Position numbers and translations under genes: made by a program | Notes under the pieces: generated by a model | The model's database searches: none | What the model was told of the DNA's origin: nothing | The model's input: only the letters and a program-made list of their open reading frames with translations | Part shown: piece by piece, positions 17,153 to 30,066 of the stretch | How the letters are laid out: the number at the start of each line of letters is the position of its first letter | Numbering within the stretch: position 1 is the stretch's first letter | Assembly (NCBI GenBank): GCA_023229545.1 | Contig: JALNZB010000010.1 | Coordinates: 27,559-91,558 of the forward strand | Direction: 5' to 3' | Source: Sulfuritalea sp. | GTDB lineage: Bacteria; Pseudomonadota; Gammaproteobacteria; Burkholderiales; Rhodocyclaceae | Length of the DNA: 64,000 nt

Positions 17153-18810
17153 GGCTTTCTCACAATGACGCGGCGGCTATCGCGGACGACTTCGGTCATG
17201 GGTAATCCCTTCTTGCTCATTTCTCTCCAGGTGCCCGGCGACATCAGCGCCCAGGCGACGGGGGCGACACGCCATGAGCGCTCGAAGCCGGCGATGTCGG
17301 GAATGAACTTGTGCGGCTCCTGATCGATGCCGAAACCGAGTTCGTCACGATAGGCGACCATGGTGGTGGTGCGCTTCAGGTAGAACTGCAAGCTCTGGTC
17401 ATAGGTATTGACGCTGAAGAAGGGCGCGTCCGGCGGAATTTTCGATCTGATCGCCGCAGCCACGTCATGCGCCGAATTGACCGAACCGAGACTGTCGTGG
17501 CCGAGCAGGAAGCCCTGGCCGAAGGCGAAGCCGCCGAAAGCCAGCGCGACCACGGCGGCCACGTTGCGTCCCTGCCGTCCCAGCCAGAACGCCATCAGGC
17601 CGCCCAGCAGCAAGGCGCCGGCTCCCGCATACAGCCAGGGTTGATAGGCCGCGTAGAGCGCCGCCGGCACCTGCGCGTTGGCGAAGCGGGTGACGTAAGG
17701 CACCAGAAACAGGCAGACGCCGCCGACGATTATGGCCGGCAGGGCATGCCGCTCGATGCGCCGCGATGGCCCATGACTCGCCAGATGCAGGCCGATCAGC
17801 GCGGCCAGCGCCGGGAAAATCGGCAGGATGTAGGACGCCAGCTTGGAACTCGACACCGAGAAGAAGACGAAGACCAGCACGGCCCAGACCAGCAGGAAAC
17901 GCTGCGGCTGGAAACGGACGCCCGCCTCGCGCCGAAAACCGGCGGCAATCCCCTGTACCAGACTGCCGAGCCACGGCAGCATGCCGATCAGCAGGATGGG
18001 AATGAAATACCACATCGGCTGATAGCGACCGTGAGCCTTGGTCAGGAAACGCTGAAAATGTTCGTGGATGAAAAAGAAATGGGCGAATTCCGGGTTGGCC
18101 CATGACACCGCAATGAACCACGGCGCGGTGATCGCCAGCAGAATCAGCAGGCCACGCAACGGGCGAATGCGCAGCATGAAGCCCCAGTCGCGCTGCCACA
18201 GGGCGTAGGCGACGACGGTGGCCGCCGGCAGCACCAGCCCGATCAGGCCCTTGGAGAGCACCGCCAGCGCCAGCAGCACCCAGGCGCCGTCCTGCCAGCG
18301 CCGACTTTCACCCGGACTGGCGTCATCGCGCTGTCCCAGGCACAGGGCGAATACGGCGGCGGCGAGAAAGAAACTGACACCCATGTCGAGGGTATTGACG
18401 TGACCGATCACGTTCCACAGCACGCTGCCGGCCAGCACCGCGCCGGCGATCAATCCGGCCTGCGCGCCGAACAGCCTGGCCGTGGCGAAGGCCGTGAAGA
18501 TCACGCCGAGAAATCCGGTCAACGCCGGCCACAGTCGCGCGGTCCAGTGATGCTCGCCAAATACCGTGAAGGCCGTCGCCGTGGCCCAGTATTGCAGCGC
18601 CGGCTTCTCGAAATACTTGATGCCGTTCAGGCGCGGCGTCAGCCAGTCGCCGGTGGCGACCATTTCGCGCGGAATCTCCGCATAGCGCCCTTCGTCGGGG
18701 TTGATCAGGCGGCGCTGCTCCAGCGTGCCGAACCAGGCCAGGGCAAAGATCAGCAGCAGCGCGAGCAGCGGCCCCCGATGCAACTCGCGCAATTCGATCA
18801 GTTCGCGCAT
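17149..18810 (-). CDS. ArnT-type glycosyltransferase (GT83/PMT-like), lipid A or surface glycan modifying
   Basis: 553 residues with about 12 membrane helices. The first periplasmic loop has the DEGRYAEIPREM motif and LNGIKYFEKPALQYW, the catalytic hallmark of ArnT and related transferases, which take a sugar from undecaprenyl phosphate. It starts the operon ArnT-SMR-DegT. ArnA, ArnC and ArnD are not nearby, so the donor sugar may differ from Ara4N or its synthesis may be encoded elsewhere. A cytoplasmic or periplasmic loop (SPGESRRWQDGA, about 164-175) is encoded by a repeat copy. Start at 18810. Confidence 0.87.
   Translation of the reverse strand: MRELIELRELHRGPLLALLLIFALAWFGTLEQRRLINPDEGRYAEIPREMVATGDWLTPRLNGIKYFEKPALQYWATATAFTVFGEHHWTARLWPALTGFLGVIFTAFATARLFGAQAGLIAGAVLAGSVLWNVIGHVNTLDMGVSFFLAAAVFALCLGQRDDASPGESRRWQDGAWVLLALAVLSKGLIGLVLPAATVVAYALWQRDWGFMLRIRPLRGLLILLAITAPWFIAVSWANPEFAHFFFIHEHFQRFLTKAHGRYQPMWYFIPILLIGMLPWLGSLVQGIAAGFRREAGVRFQPQRFLLVWAVLVFVFFSVSSSKLASYILPIFPALAALIGLHLASHGPSRRIERHALPAIIVGGVCLFLVPYVTRFANAQVPAALYAAYQPWLYAGAGALLLGGLMAFWLGRQGRNVAAVVALAFGGFAFGQGFLLGHDSLGSVNSAHDVAAAIRSKIPPDAPFFSVNTYDQSLQFYLKRTTTMVAYRDELGFGIDQEPHKFIPDIAGFERSWRVAPVAWALMSPGTWREMSKKGLPMTEVVRDSRRVIVRKP
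18285..18312 (+). repeat. Dispersed 28-bp repeat, copy 4
   Basis: 23 of 28 match, with the 13-base core intact. It lies antisense in the ArnT-like gene and is translated as ESRRWQDG in a loop between membrane helices. Confidence 0.6.
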
Positions 18811-19014
18811 TCGATGATGAGCGCGGCGTCAGGGGAATGCAGCTTCATTCGGGGCACGAGTTTGGCAACGGGGCGGCAAAGACCGGTCAGGAACAAGAGT
18901 GGCGGGAAGCCGCATCACATCTGGATTTGCGGTGCAGCATGGGCTTCGGTTAACATTATACCTTCGACGACGCCGCCCGCCCCGGTCGGCCTCATGCAGA
19001 AAGGACGGTTGCCC

Positions 19015-20241
19015 ATGCAGCCCGTGAATAAATCCGCCAAGCTCGCCAACGTCTGCTACGACATCCGCGGACCCGTGCTCGCCCGCGCCCGACAGATGGA
19101 AGACGAAGGCCACAAGATCATCAAGCTGAACATCGGCAACCTCGCTGCCTTCGGCTTCGATTCGCCCGAAGAGATCCAGCAGGACATGATCCGCAACCTG
19201 CCCGGCGCGGCCGGCTATGTCGATTCCAAGGGCATTTTCTCGGCGCGCAAGGCGGTGATGCATTACACCCAGCAGAAGCACATCAAAGGCGTGACGATCG
19301 AGGACATCTACATCGGCAACGGCGCGTCCGAACTGATCGTGATGGCCATGAACGCCCTGCTCGATACCGGCGACGAAGTGCTGGTGCCGGCCCCCGACTA
19401 TCCGCTGTGGACGGCGGCGGTGAGCCTTTCCGGCGGCACGCCGCGCCACTATCTGTGCGACGAGGATTCCGGCTGGCTGCCCGACCTGGCCGACATTCGC
19501 GCCAAGATCACGCCCAATACGCGGGCGATTGTCATCATCAACCCCAACAATCCGACCGGCGCCTTGTACCCCGACGAGGTGCTGCAGGAGATTGTCGACA
19601 TCGCGCGGCAGAACGACCTGATCATCTATGCCGACGAGATCTACGACAAGATGCTTTACGACGGCGCGACCCACACCTCGATTGCATCCCTGTCGGAGGA
19701 CGTGCTGACCATCACCTTCAACGGCCTGTCGAAGAATTATCGTTCCTGCGGCTATCGGGCAGGCTGGATGATCGTGTCCGGCGAGAAGAAGCATGCGCGC
19801 GATTACATCGACGGCCTCGACATGCTGGCCTCCATGCGCCTGTGCTCCAACGTACCGGGGCAACTGGGCATTCAGACCGCGCTCGGCGGCTATCAGAGCA
19901 TCAATGACCTGGTGGCGCCGGGCGGGCGCCTGTGCCGCCAGCGCGACATCGCGCACGAACTGATCACGGCCATTCCCGGCGTCAGTTGCGTCAAGCCGAA
20001 AGCCTCGCTGTACATGTTCCCGCGCCTCGACCAGAAGATGTACCCGATCACCAATGACCAGGACTTCATCGCCGAACTGCTGCTGGCGGAAAAGGTGCTG
20101 CTGGTGCAAGGCACGGGATTCAACTGGCCGCATCCCGACCATTTCCGCCTTGTATTCCTTCCGCATGAGGCCGACCTGCGCGAGGCCATCGGCCGCATCG
20201 CGCGCTTCCTTGACTCCTATCGCAAACGCCATGGCAACTAA
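19015..20241 (+). CDS. alaA: Alanine aminotransferase AlaA (pyridoxal phosphate-dependent)
   Basis: 408 residues, class I aminotransferase. The PLP Lys is Lys240 in GLSKNYRSCGYRAGW; NPNNPTG (177-182) and YADEIYD (205-211) contact the cofactor. The sequence follows the E. coli AlaA/YfbQ type (NKSAKLANVCYDIRGPVL start). It makes alanine from pyruvate and glutamate. The start at 19015 has AAGGA upstream; an ATG 21 bases earlier is possible. The gene overlaps hom by 11 bases, the usual betaproteobacterial alaA-hom arrangement. Confidence 0.95.
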   Translation: MQPVNKSAKLANVCYDIRGPVLARARQMEDEGHKIIKLNIGNLAAFGFDSPEEIQQDMIRNLPGAAGYVDSKGIFSARKAVMHYTQQKHIKGVTIEDIYIGNGASELIVMAMNALLDTGDEVLVPAPDYPLWTAAVSLSGGTPRHYLCDEDSGWLPDLADIRAKITPNTRAIVIINPNNPTGALYPDEVLQEIVDIARQNDLIIYADEIYDKMLYDGATHTSIASLSEDVLTITFNGLSKNYRSCGYRAGWMIVSGEKKHARDYIDGLDMLASMRLCSNVPGQLGIQTALGGYQSINDLVAPGGRLCRQRDIAHELITAIPGVSCVKPKASLYMFPRLDQKMYPITNDQDFIAELLLAEKVLLVQGTGFNWPHPDHFRLVFLPHEADLREAIGRIARFLDSYRKRHGN

Positions 20242-21577
20242 ATCCAACGAACAGACCAAACCCATCAACGTCGGACTGCTCGGCATCGGCACCGTCGGTG
20301 GCGGCACGTTCAACGTGCTTTCCCGCAACGAGGCCGAGATCACCCGCCGCGCCGGGCGCCCGATCCGCATTTCCGTCGTTGCCGACAAGAACCTGGAACT
20401 GGCAAAACAGGTCACGGGCGGCAAGGTGCGCATCACCGACGATGCCTTCGCGGTGGTGACCGATCCCGACATCGACATCGTCGTCGAACTGATCGGCGGC
20501 TGCGGCATCGCCAAGGAACTGGTGCTGAAAGCCATCGCCAACGGCAAGCACGTGGTGACGGCGAACAAGGCGCTGCTGGCGGTGCATGGCAACGAGATAT
20601 TCGCCGCCGCGAGCGAGAAAGGCGTCATGGTCGCCTTCGAGGCGGCAGTGGCGGGCGGCATCCCGATCATCAAGGCGCTGCGCGAAGGCCTCACCGCCAA
20701 CCGCATCCAGTGGATCGCCGGCATCATCAACGGCACCACCAATTTCATCCTTTCCGAGATGCGCGACAAGGGCCTGGCCTTCGATGTCGCGCTCAAGGAA
20801 GCGCAACGCCTGGGCTATGCCGAGGCCGATCCGACCTTCGACATCGAGGGTGTGGACGCCGCGCACAAGATCACCATTCTGTCGGCGCTGGCCTTCGGCA
20901 TTCCGATGCAGTTCGACAAGGCCCATGTCGAAGGCATCAGCCAGCTCGATGCCGACGACATCAAGTACGCCGAGCAACTCGGCTACCGCATCAAGCTGCT
21001 CGGCATTACCCGGCGTCGCGAAATGGACGGGAAAGCGGGCATCGAGTTGCGCGTGCATCCGACACTGATTCCGACCAAGCGCCTGATCGCCAATGTCGAA
21101 GGCGCGATGAATGCCGTGCTGGTGCAAGGCGACGCGGTCGGCGCCACGCTCTACTATGGCAAGGGCGCCGGTGCCGAGCCGACCGCCAGCGCCGTGATCG
21201 CCGACCTGGTCGATGTCACCCGCATGCACACGGCCGACCCCGAACATCGCGTGCCGCACCTGGCGTTCCAGCCCGGCGCGGTCGAAGACACGCCGATCCT
21301 GCCCCTGTCGGAAGTGGAAACCAGCTACTACCTGCGCCTGCGCGTGGAGGACCGGCCGGGTGTGCTGGCCGACATCGCCCGCATCCTCGCCGACCAGCAG
21401 ATTTCCATCGACGCCATGATTCAGCGCGAGCCCGCCGAAGGCGAATCGCAGACCGACATCATCATGCTGACCCACATCACGCGCGAAAAGAACATCGACG
21501 CCGCCATCGTCAAGATCGAGGCGCTGCCGGTGGTGAAGAAAAAGGTAATCCGGTTGCGGATGGAAGAGCTGGGCTAG
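20231..21577 (+). CDS. hom: Homoserine dehydrogenase with C-terminal ACT domain
   Basis: 448 residues. The NAD(P) site is GLLGIGTVGGGT, the catalytic region AVAGGIPIIKALREGL plus INGTTNFILSEM and EADPTFDIEGVDAAHK. The C-terminal ACT domain (about 355-430, YYLRLRVEDRPGVLADIARIL) gives feedback by threonine. It reduces aspartate semialdehyde to homoserine in threonine, methionine and isoleucine synthesis. The ATG lies inside the end of alaA. In related genomes thrC follows directly; here thrC is about 2.4 kb away, behind an accessory insert. Confidence 0.96.
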   Translation: MATKSNEQTKPINVGLLGIGTVGGGTFNVLSRNEAEITRRAGRPIRISVVADKNLELAKQVTGGKVRITDDAFAVVTDPDIDIVVELIGGCGIAKELVLKAIANGKHVVTANKALLAVHGNEIFAAASEKGVMVAFEAAVAGGIPIIKALREGLTANRIQWIAGIINGTTNFILSEMRDKGLAFDVALKEAQRLGYAEADPTFDIEGVDAAHKITILSALAFGIPMQFDKAHVEGISQLDADDIKYAEQLGYRIKLLGITRRREMDGKAGIELRVHPTLIPTKRLIANVEGAMNAVLVQGDAVGATLYYGKGAGAEPTASAVIADLVDVTRMHTADPEHRVPHLAFQPGAVEDTPILPLSEVETSYYLRLRVEDRPGVLADIARILADQQISIDAMIQREPAEGESQTDIIMLTHITREKNIDAAIVKIEALPVVKKKVIRLRMEELG

Positions 21578-21599
21578 TCGACGTCTCTGAGAGAACATC

Positions 21600-21815
21600 A
21601 TGCAATTCAACATGGGCGATGCCAGGAAGCACTGGGCCTACCTTGTAGCAGCGGTAGAGCGAGGCGAGGAAGTGATCTTGGCCCGAAATGGCAAGCCGGT
21701 GGCGAAGATTGTTCGCGATGAGACGCCGAACAACGATCAAGGGGGCGAATTGATGGGGGATTGGAACCTATGTCGAGCCAAGCAACTACCGAAACCCATC
21801 AAGCCGCTGGAGTGA
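21600..21815 (+). CDS. Phd/YefM-family antitoxin
   Basis: 71 residues. The opening MQFNMGDARKHWAYLVAAVERGEEVILARNGKPVAKIV is the Phd/YefM DNA-binding fold: AR...L..LV..V..GEEV...RNGKPVA. It starts 22 bases after hom. The C-terminal part is short, about 30 residues, and usually wraps the toxin. The partner is unclear: the overlapping next frame is a DUF2442 protein rather than a RelE, Doc or PIN toxin, so this may be an orphan antitoxin or an unusual pair. Part of an accessory insert between hom and thrC. Confidence 0.8.
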   Translation: MQFNMGDARKHWAYLVAAVERGEEVILARNGKPVAKIVRDETPNNDQGGELMGDWNLCRAKQLPKPIKPLE

Positions 21816-22090
21816 TTCCCGCCGCGCCATGGCGGTTGCGCGCACTCAGCGTGCTTCCCAAATGGCAACTGGCGGTGACATTCAACGACGGATTGATCGG
21901 CATCGTCGACCTTTCCGCGCTGGTCCATGGGCCGGATGCAGGAGTCTTCGATGCCTTGTCCGATCCGGCTTTTTTCGCACAAGCCTATCTCGATTGCGGG
22001 GCTGTCACTTGGCCCAATGGGGCCGACATCGCGCCCGATGCCATGCACAAGGAAATTCGTCGTAGTGGTGTATGGCGTATTCCGGATTGA
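21770..22090 (+). CDS. DUF2442 domain protein
   Basis: 106 residues. The stretch LPKWQLAVTFNDGLIGIVDLSALVHG, then VFDALSDPAFF and VTWPNGADIAPDAMH, is the DUF2442 pattern. These small proteins often sit in toxin-antitoxin-like pairs (with DUF4160 or Phd-type partners) and are proposed antitoxins or DNA binders. Start at ATG 21770 with a GGGGGA 9 bases upstream; TTG 21761 is an in-frame alternative. It overlaps the Phd gene by 46 bases in another frame, so translation is coupled. Confidence 0.8.
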   Translation: MSSQATTETHQAAGVIPAAPWRLRALSVLPKWQLAVTFNDGLIGIVDLSALVHGPDAGVFDALSDPAFFAQAYLDCGAVTWPNGADIAPDAMHKEIRRSGVWRIPD

Positions 22091-22100
22091 TGAATAATCC

Positions 22101-22142
22101 GAGCCTGGCCCCTTTTACTATTTGAGCCTGACCCCTTTTACT
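22101..22142 (+). repeat. Pair of direct 19-bp repeats at the left edge of an accessory cassette
   Basis: GAGCCTGGCCCCTTTTACT at 22101-22119 and its near copy GAGCCTGACCCCTTTTACT at 22124-22142 differ by one base. An inverted copy lies at 23162-23180. Sequences of this type (AGCCTGACCCC plus T-run) recur around REP-type elements in proteobacteria; that link is from memory and not checked. Confidence 0.7.
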
Positions 22143-22153
22143 CTTTAAAAAAC

Positions 22154-23113
22154 ATGGCTCCGCACCCTCGGCACAGACTACTCTCAATGCTTCAATTCCT
22201 AGTAATCATCGCAGGAATAATGCCGATTCCATATGCGGATGCCCAAGTCACCTTACACGCCCTTTCTCCCATCTCTACTGTTCGCGCACAACCACCTGCC
22301 AGCAGCAAAATTGCTGGGCCACTTGAACGAATTGCTAAGGCACAAGAGACAACGGTAGCGCAACGCGAAGCTGAAAAAAACGATAATCGTCCAACACGTA
22401 ACCTTGCAGCTCAGGAAGAAATGGCCCATTGGGCAAAGCTTTCGTTCCTTGTTGTACTGGCAAGTGCGATAGTCAGTGGATTAGGGCTAATTGCTCTGCT
22501 GTATTCACTCCTGCTAAACAGGAAGGCAACCGCTGCGGCTCAAAACGCAGTTGCCGTCGCCCGAGAGACCAATGAGTCACAGAGCCGTGCTTGGGTCTCA
22601 GCAGTTTGCACGCTGGAAAAGCCATCGGTTGGTATAACTCAAACCGGGGTTAAAGGTATTTACTTCAACGTCGTTTGCCAAGCCAAAAACCACGGACGTT
22701 CCCCAGCAACCGGCGTGAGTTTTCACGCGGAAATTGCGCTGACCGGAAAGAACACACCTTCTCCAGAAGAACAAATGAAGAAGTACTGCGATTCGATTCG
22801 CGAACGCTCCGATCGCGATGCGGATGCGATTTTTCCTGAGGCTAGTGCTAACCTTGGGCATATGGTCTTCCTCCCGCTGCAAGACATTGAAGAAGATATG
22901 GCAGATAAGGACTTCAAAATGATCTCTCCAGTTGCCTATGGATGCCTTAACTACAAATCCATCTATACACAGGGAGTAAGGCAAACCCGATTTGTCTATC
23001 ATGTCGTCACGGTAGATCAAACAGGTCAAGCCATGGTCTTGCAGCCAGACCAACCGAATTGGCTAGAACAACCAATCGGATTAGCGCAGCCTGCCACCGT
23101 CACAACGGATTAG
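22154..23113 (+). CDS. Membrane-anchored hypothetical protein in an IR-bounded cassette
   Basis: 319 residues; family not recognised. An N-terminal hydrophobic stretch (about 12-30, LQFLVIIAGIMPIPYADA) looks like a signal peptide, a region rich in Gln, Glu and Arg follows, and one membrane helix lies at about 95-120 (LSFLVVLASAIVSGLGLIALLYSLLL). The rest is a soluble domain starting about 145, with three or four Cys. Visibly richer in A and T than hom or thrC. No ribosome site precedes the ATG at 22154; ATG at 22187 is an alternative. It is the only gene between the inverted repeats, so it looks like cargo of a small element. Confidence 0.65.
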   Translation: MAPHPRHRLLSMLQFLVIIAGIMPIPYADAQVTLHALSPISTVRAQPPASSKIAGPLERIAKAQETTVAQREAEKNDNRPTRNLAAQEEMAHWAKLSFLVVLASAIVSGLGLIALLYSLLLNRKATAAAQNAVAVARETNESQSRAWVSAVCTLEKPSVGITQTGVKGIYFNVVCQAKNHGRSPATGVSFHAEIALTGKNTPSPEEQMKKYCDSIRERSDRDADAIFPEASANLGHMVFLPLQDIEEDMADKDFKMISPVAYGCLNYKSIYTQGVRQTRFVYHVVTVDQTGQAMVLQPDQPNWLEQPIGLAQPATVTTD

Positions 23114-23161
23114 TCGTTGTGCACTGCGAGAACGTCCGTTGAAAAGTAAGCAAAAGAGAAG

Positions 23162-23180
23162 AGCAAAAGGGGCCACGCTC
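23162..23180 (-). repeat. Inverted copy of the 19-bp repeat, right edge of cassette
   Basis: Reverse complement GAGCGTGGCCCCTTTTGCT matches the left repeat at 22101 at 17 of 19 positions. Together with the left pair it brackets the 319-residue membrane protein gene. Confidence 0.65.
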
Positions 23181-23242
23181 GAATTGAATTCAGCAATAAA
23201 TAATTTCACCCTTGCGGCGCAAGATTCGATACTTCCAGAATC

Positions 23243-23527
23243 ATGAGACTCAGCCCCCGCGAACTGCAAGTAGTTCGGCAAACACTGCTCGACGCGGACC
23301 CCGCCGGTCGGGTCTGGCTATTTGGTTCCCGCGCGGACGATTCCAGGCGCGGCGGCGATATCGATCTTTATTTTGAAGCCAGCCAACCGGTCAGTCTGAA
23401 GGCATCATTGGCGCTGGAATATCGATTGGCGTCTCTTTGCGGTTCAAAAGTCGATCTGCTGATTCGTAATCCGGGTCAGGCCGAACAGCCCATCCATGTC
23501 ATTGCCAAAAGAGGAGTGCCGTTGTGA
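23243..23527 (+). CDS. MNT-type nucleotidyltransferase (MntA-like antitoxin)
   Basis: 94 residues, minimal nucleotidyltransferase. The active site reads LFGSRADDSRRGGDIDLYFE: GS, then an Asp-X-Asp ten residues later, as in MntA. In characterised pairs MntA inactivates the HEPN partner by adding AMP to a Tyr. Its stop overlaps the GTG start of the HEPN gene, the normal arrangement of these modules. Forms the second toxin-antitoxin module of the hom-thrC insert. No strong ribosome site. Confidence 0.9.
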   Translation: MRLSPRELQVVRQTLLDADPAGRVWLFGSRADDSRRGGDIDLYFEASQPVSLKASLALEYRLASLCGSKVDLLIRNPGQAEQPIHVIAKRGVPL

Positions 23528-24009
23528 GCAGCGAACTCGAAATTCTGCGCGCCAACATTGCTGCTTGCGGCCAGCGCATTCAAAAGATGAGTTACTCACT
23601 CAACAAGAATCGGTCGCTATTCCCGATGACACGGGAAGGTATCGAAAACCTGACCGACAATCAAGAGGAATCCATCGATGCCTTGATCCTCCGCTATTCG
23701 CAATGCGTTGCGATGATTCAGGATCAAATTTTCAGGGGTATCGCCTATGTCGAACAGGAAGACATCAGCGATAAATCGAACCGTGACAAGAGCCTGCTGA
23801 TGGAAAAACTTGGCGCAATCAAATCGGCGGACGACTTCGGCTCGGCGGCGGTTCTCCGCAACAAGTTTTCTCACCATTATCCTGAAGAAGCCGCTCTTCG
23901 TATCGAAAGACTCAATCTCATCATCGAGGAAGCCGAATACGTCATCGCAACATTTGGCGATATCACCGGATTCCTCCTGCGCAAAGGCTTTGCCACGGTC
24001 CCGACCTGA
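23524..24009 (+). CDS. HEPN-domain toxin (HepT-like), partner of the MNT protein
   Basis: 161 residues, all-helical. The HEPN RNase motif is RX4HXY: RNKFSHHY at about 120-127 (Arg, four residues, His, one residue, Tyr). The Tyr is the residue modified by MntA in characterised systems. It begins at GTG 23524, overlapping the MNT stop. When free of its partner it is expected to cut RNA. It ends two bases before thrC, so the insert sits tight against the thrC start and the native thrC leader may have been lost or replaced. Confidence 0.87.
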   Translation: MSSELEILRANIAACGQRIQKMSYSLNKNRSLFPMTREGIENLTDNQEESIDALILRYSQCVAMIQDQIFRGIAYVEQEDISDKSNRDKSLLMEKLGAIKSADDFGSAAVLRNKFSHHYPEEAALRIERLNLIIEEAEYVIATFGDITGFLLRKGFATVPT

Positions 24010-24010
24010 C

Positions 24011-25435
24011 ATGAACTACATCTCCACTCGCGGCCAGTCGCCCACCCAGTCCTTCTCCGACATCCTGCTCGGCGGTCTCGCACCCGACGGTGGGCTTTAC
24101 CTGCCCGAATCCTATCCCCAGGTGGCTGACCGGCTTGCGGCTTGGCGCACGCTCTCCTATGCCGAACTGGCCTTCGAGATCCTCTCGCTCTACGTCGATG
24201 ACATTCCGGGCGCCGACCTCAAGGCGATCTGCGACAAGACCTATACGGCGCAGACCTATCGCTGGAGCCGCGATGCGGCGAAGGCGGCGGACATCGCGCC
24301 GCTGACGACACTGGAAGCGGATTTTCACCTGCTGGAACTGTCCAACGGGCCGACGCTGGCCTTCAAGGACATGGCCATGCAGTTGCTGGGCAACCTGTTC
24401 GAGTACGTGCTGGACCGGCGCAATGAAACCATCAATATCCTCGGCGCGACCTCCGGCGACACCGGTTCGGCGGCGGAATATGCGATGCGCGGCAAGCACA
24501 ACGTGCGCGTTTTCATGCTTTCTCCCGAAGGCAAAATGAGCGACTTCCAGCGCGCCCAGATGTATTCGCTGCCGGACGCGAACATTTTCAACATCGCCGT
24601 GCGCGGCATGTTCGACGACGCCCAGGACATTGTCAAGGCGGTGTCCAACGACGCCGAGTTCAAGGCGAAGTACAAGATCGGCGCGGTGAACTCGATCAAC
24701 TGGGCGCGGGTGATGGCCCAGGTCGTGTATTACTTCAAGGGCTATTTCGAGGCCACCAAGTCAAACAAAGATGAGGTGGATTTCTGCGTGCCGTCGGGGA
24801 ACTTCGGCAACATTTGCGCCGGCCACATTGCGCGCATGATGGGCCTGCCCATCGCCCGCCTGGTGCTGGCCACCAACGAGAACGACGTGCTCGACGAGTT
24901 CTTTCGCACCGGCGTCTATCGGCCACGGGCGACGGCGGAGACGCACGTCACTTCCAGCCCATCGATGGACATCTCGAAGGCGTCGAACTTCGAGCGTTTC
25001 ATTTTCGATCTGGTCGACCGTGACGCCGCCATCGTGCGCCAACTGTGGCGACAGGTGGATGCCGGCGGCAGCTTCAGCCTGGCCGACGGCCCGTTCGCCG
25101 CGCGCCTGCCGGACTATGGCTTCGTCTCCGGCAGCAGCACGCATGCCGACCGCTTGGCGACGATTCGCGATGTCTGGCAGCGTTACGGGCTGATGATCGA
25201 CACGCACACAGCCGATGGCGTCAAGGTGGCGCGGCAACATCGCGTCGCGGGTCTGCCGATGATCGTGCTGGAAACCGCGCAGGCGGTGAAGTTCGCCGAG
25301 ACGATACAGGAAGCGCTGGGCCGCGATCCGGTGCGACCGAAGGAACTGGAAGGCATCGAGAACCTGCCGCAAAAGGTCGAGGTGGTCGACGCGGCGGTGG
25401 ATCAAGTGAGGAACATCATCGTCCGTCACTGTTAA
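24011..25435 (+). CDS. thrC: Threonine synthase
   Basis: 474 residues, PLP fold type II. The start MNYISTRGQSPTQSFSDILLGGLAPDGGLYLP is the standard proteobacterial ThrC opening. The PLP Lys is Lys119 in LAFKDMAMQ, and ATSGDTGSAA binds phosphate. Converts O-phosphohomoserine to threonine. The ATG is 1 base after the HEPN stop, and there is no Shine-Dalgarno motif, so translation probably depends on coupling to the HEPN gene. That would tie threonine synthesis to the toxin operon. A homoserine kinase gene is not visible in this window. Confidence 0.95.
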   Translation: MNYISTRGQSPTQSFSDILLGGLAPDGGLYLPESYPQVADRLAAWRTLSYAELAFEILSLYVDDIPGADLKAICDKTYTAQTYRWSRDAAKAADIAPLTTLEADFHLLELSNGPTLAFKDMAMQLLGNLFEYVLDRRNETINILGATSGDTGSAAEYAMRGKHNVRVFMLSPEGKMSDFQRAQMYSLPDANIFNIAVRGMFDDAQDIVKAVSNDAEFKAKYKIGAVNSINWARVMAQVVYYFKGYFEATKSNKDEVDFCVPSGNFGNICAGHIARMMGLPIARLVLATNENDVLDEFFRTGVYRPRATAETHVTSSPSMDISKASNFERFIFDLVDRDAAIVRQLWRQVDAGGSFSLADGPFAARLPDYGFVSGSSTHADRLATIRDVWQRYGLMIDTHTADGVKVARQHRVAGLPMIVLETAQAVKFAETIQEALGRDPVRPKELEGIENLPQKVEVVDAAVDQVRNIIVRHC

Positions 25436-25464
25436 TGCATTGAAGCGCTGCGGCGATTCGGGAA

Positions 25465-25602
25465 CTACAGGTAGATGACCGCCGGGAATACCGTCGCAGC
25501 GAGTACAAGTACCAGCCAATCCGCGTTGTAGCGAGCCAGAACCCCGGCGAAATGCATGACCAGCACAACGATGGCGATTACGTAATAGAGGATGAATAGC
25601 AT
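25465..25602 (-). CDS. 45-residue membrane miniprotein
   Basis: Two short hydrophobic stretches (LFILYYVIAIVVLVMHFAGVL and DWLVLVLAATVFPAVIYL) around a charged RYNA turn. AAGGAG stands 6 bases before the ATG at 25602; the longer frame lacks support. Convergent with thrC (29 bases). Unknown function; size and layout fit small membrane regulators. Not related to the flanking parC. Confidence 0.6.
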   Translation of the reverse strand: MLFILYYVIAIVVLVMHFAGVLARYNADWLVLVLAATVFPAVIYL

Positions 25603-25680
25603 TTTATTCTCCTTATGCGGCAACCATCCCCGCAAGCAACGGGTGGCTGCCAATGGGCCAGTCTCGCGGAGATTCTAGCA

Positions 25681-30044
<4,364 letters not shown>

Positions 30045-30066
30045 GAATTTTTTGGGATTGAATTGT

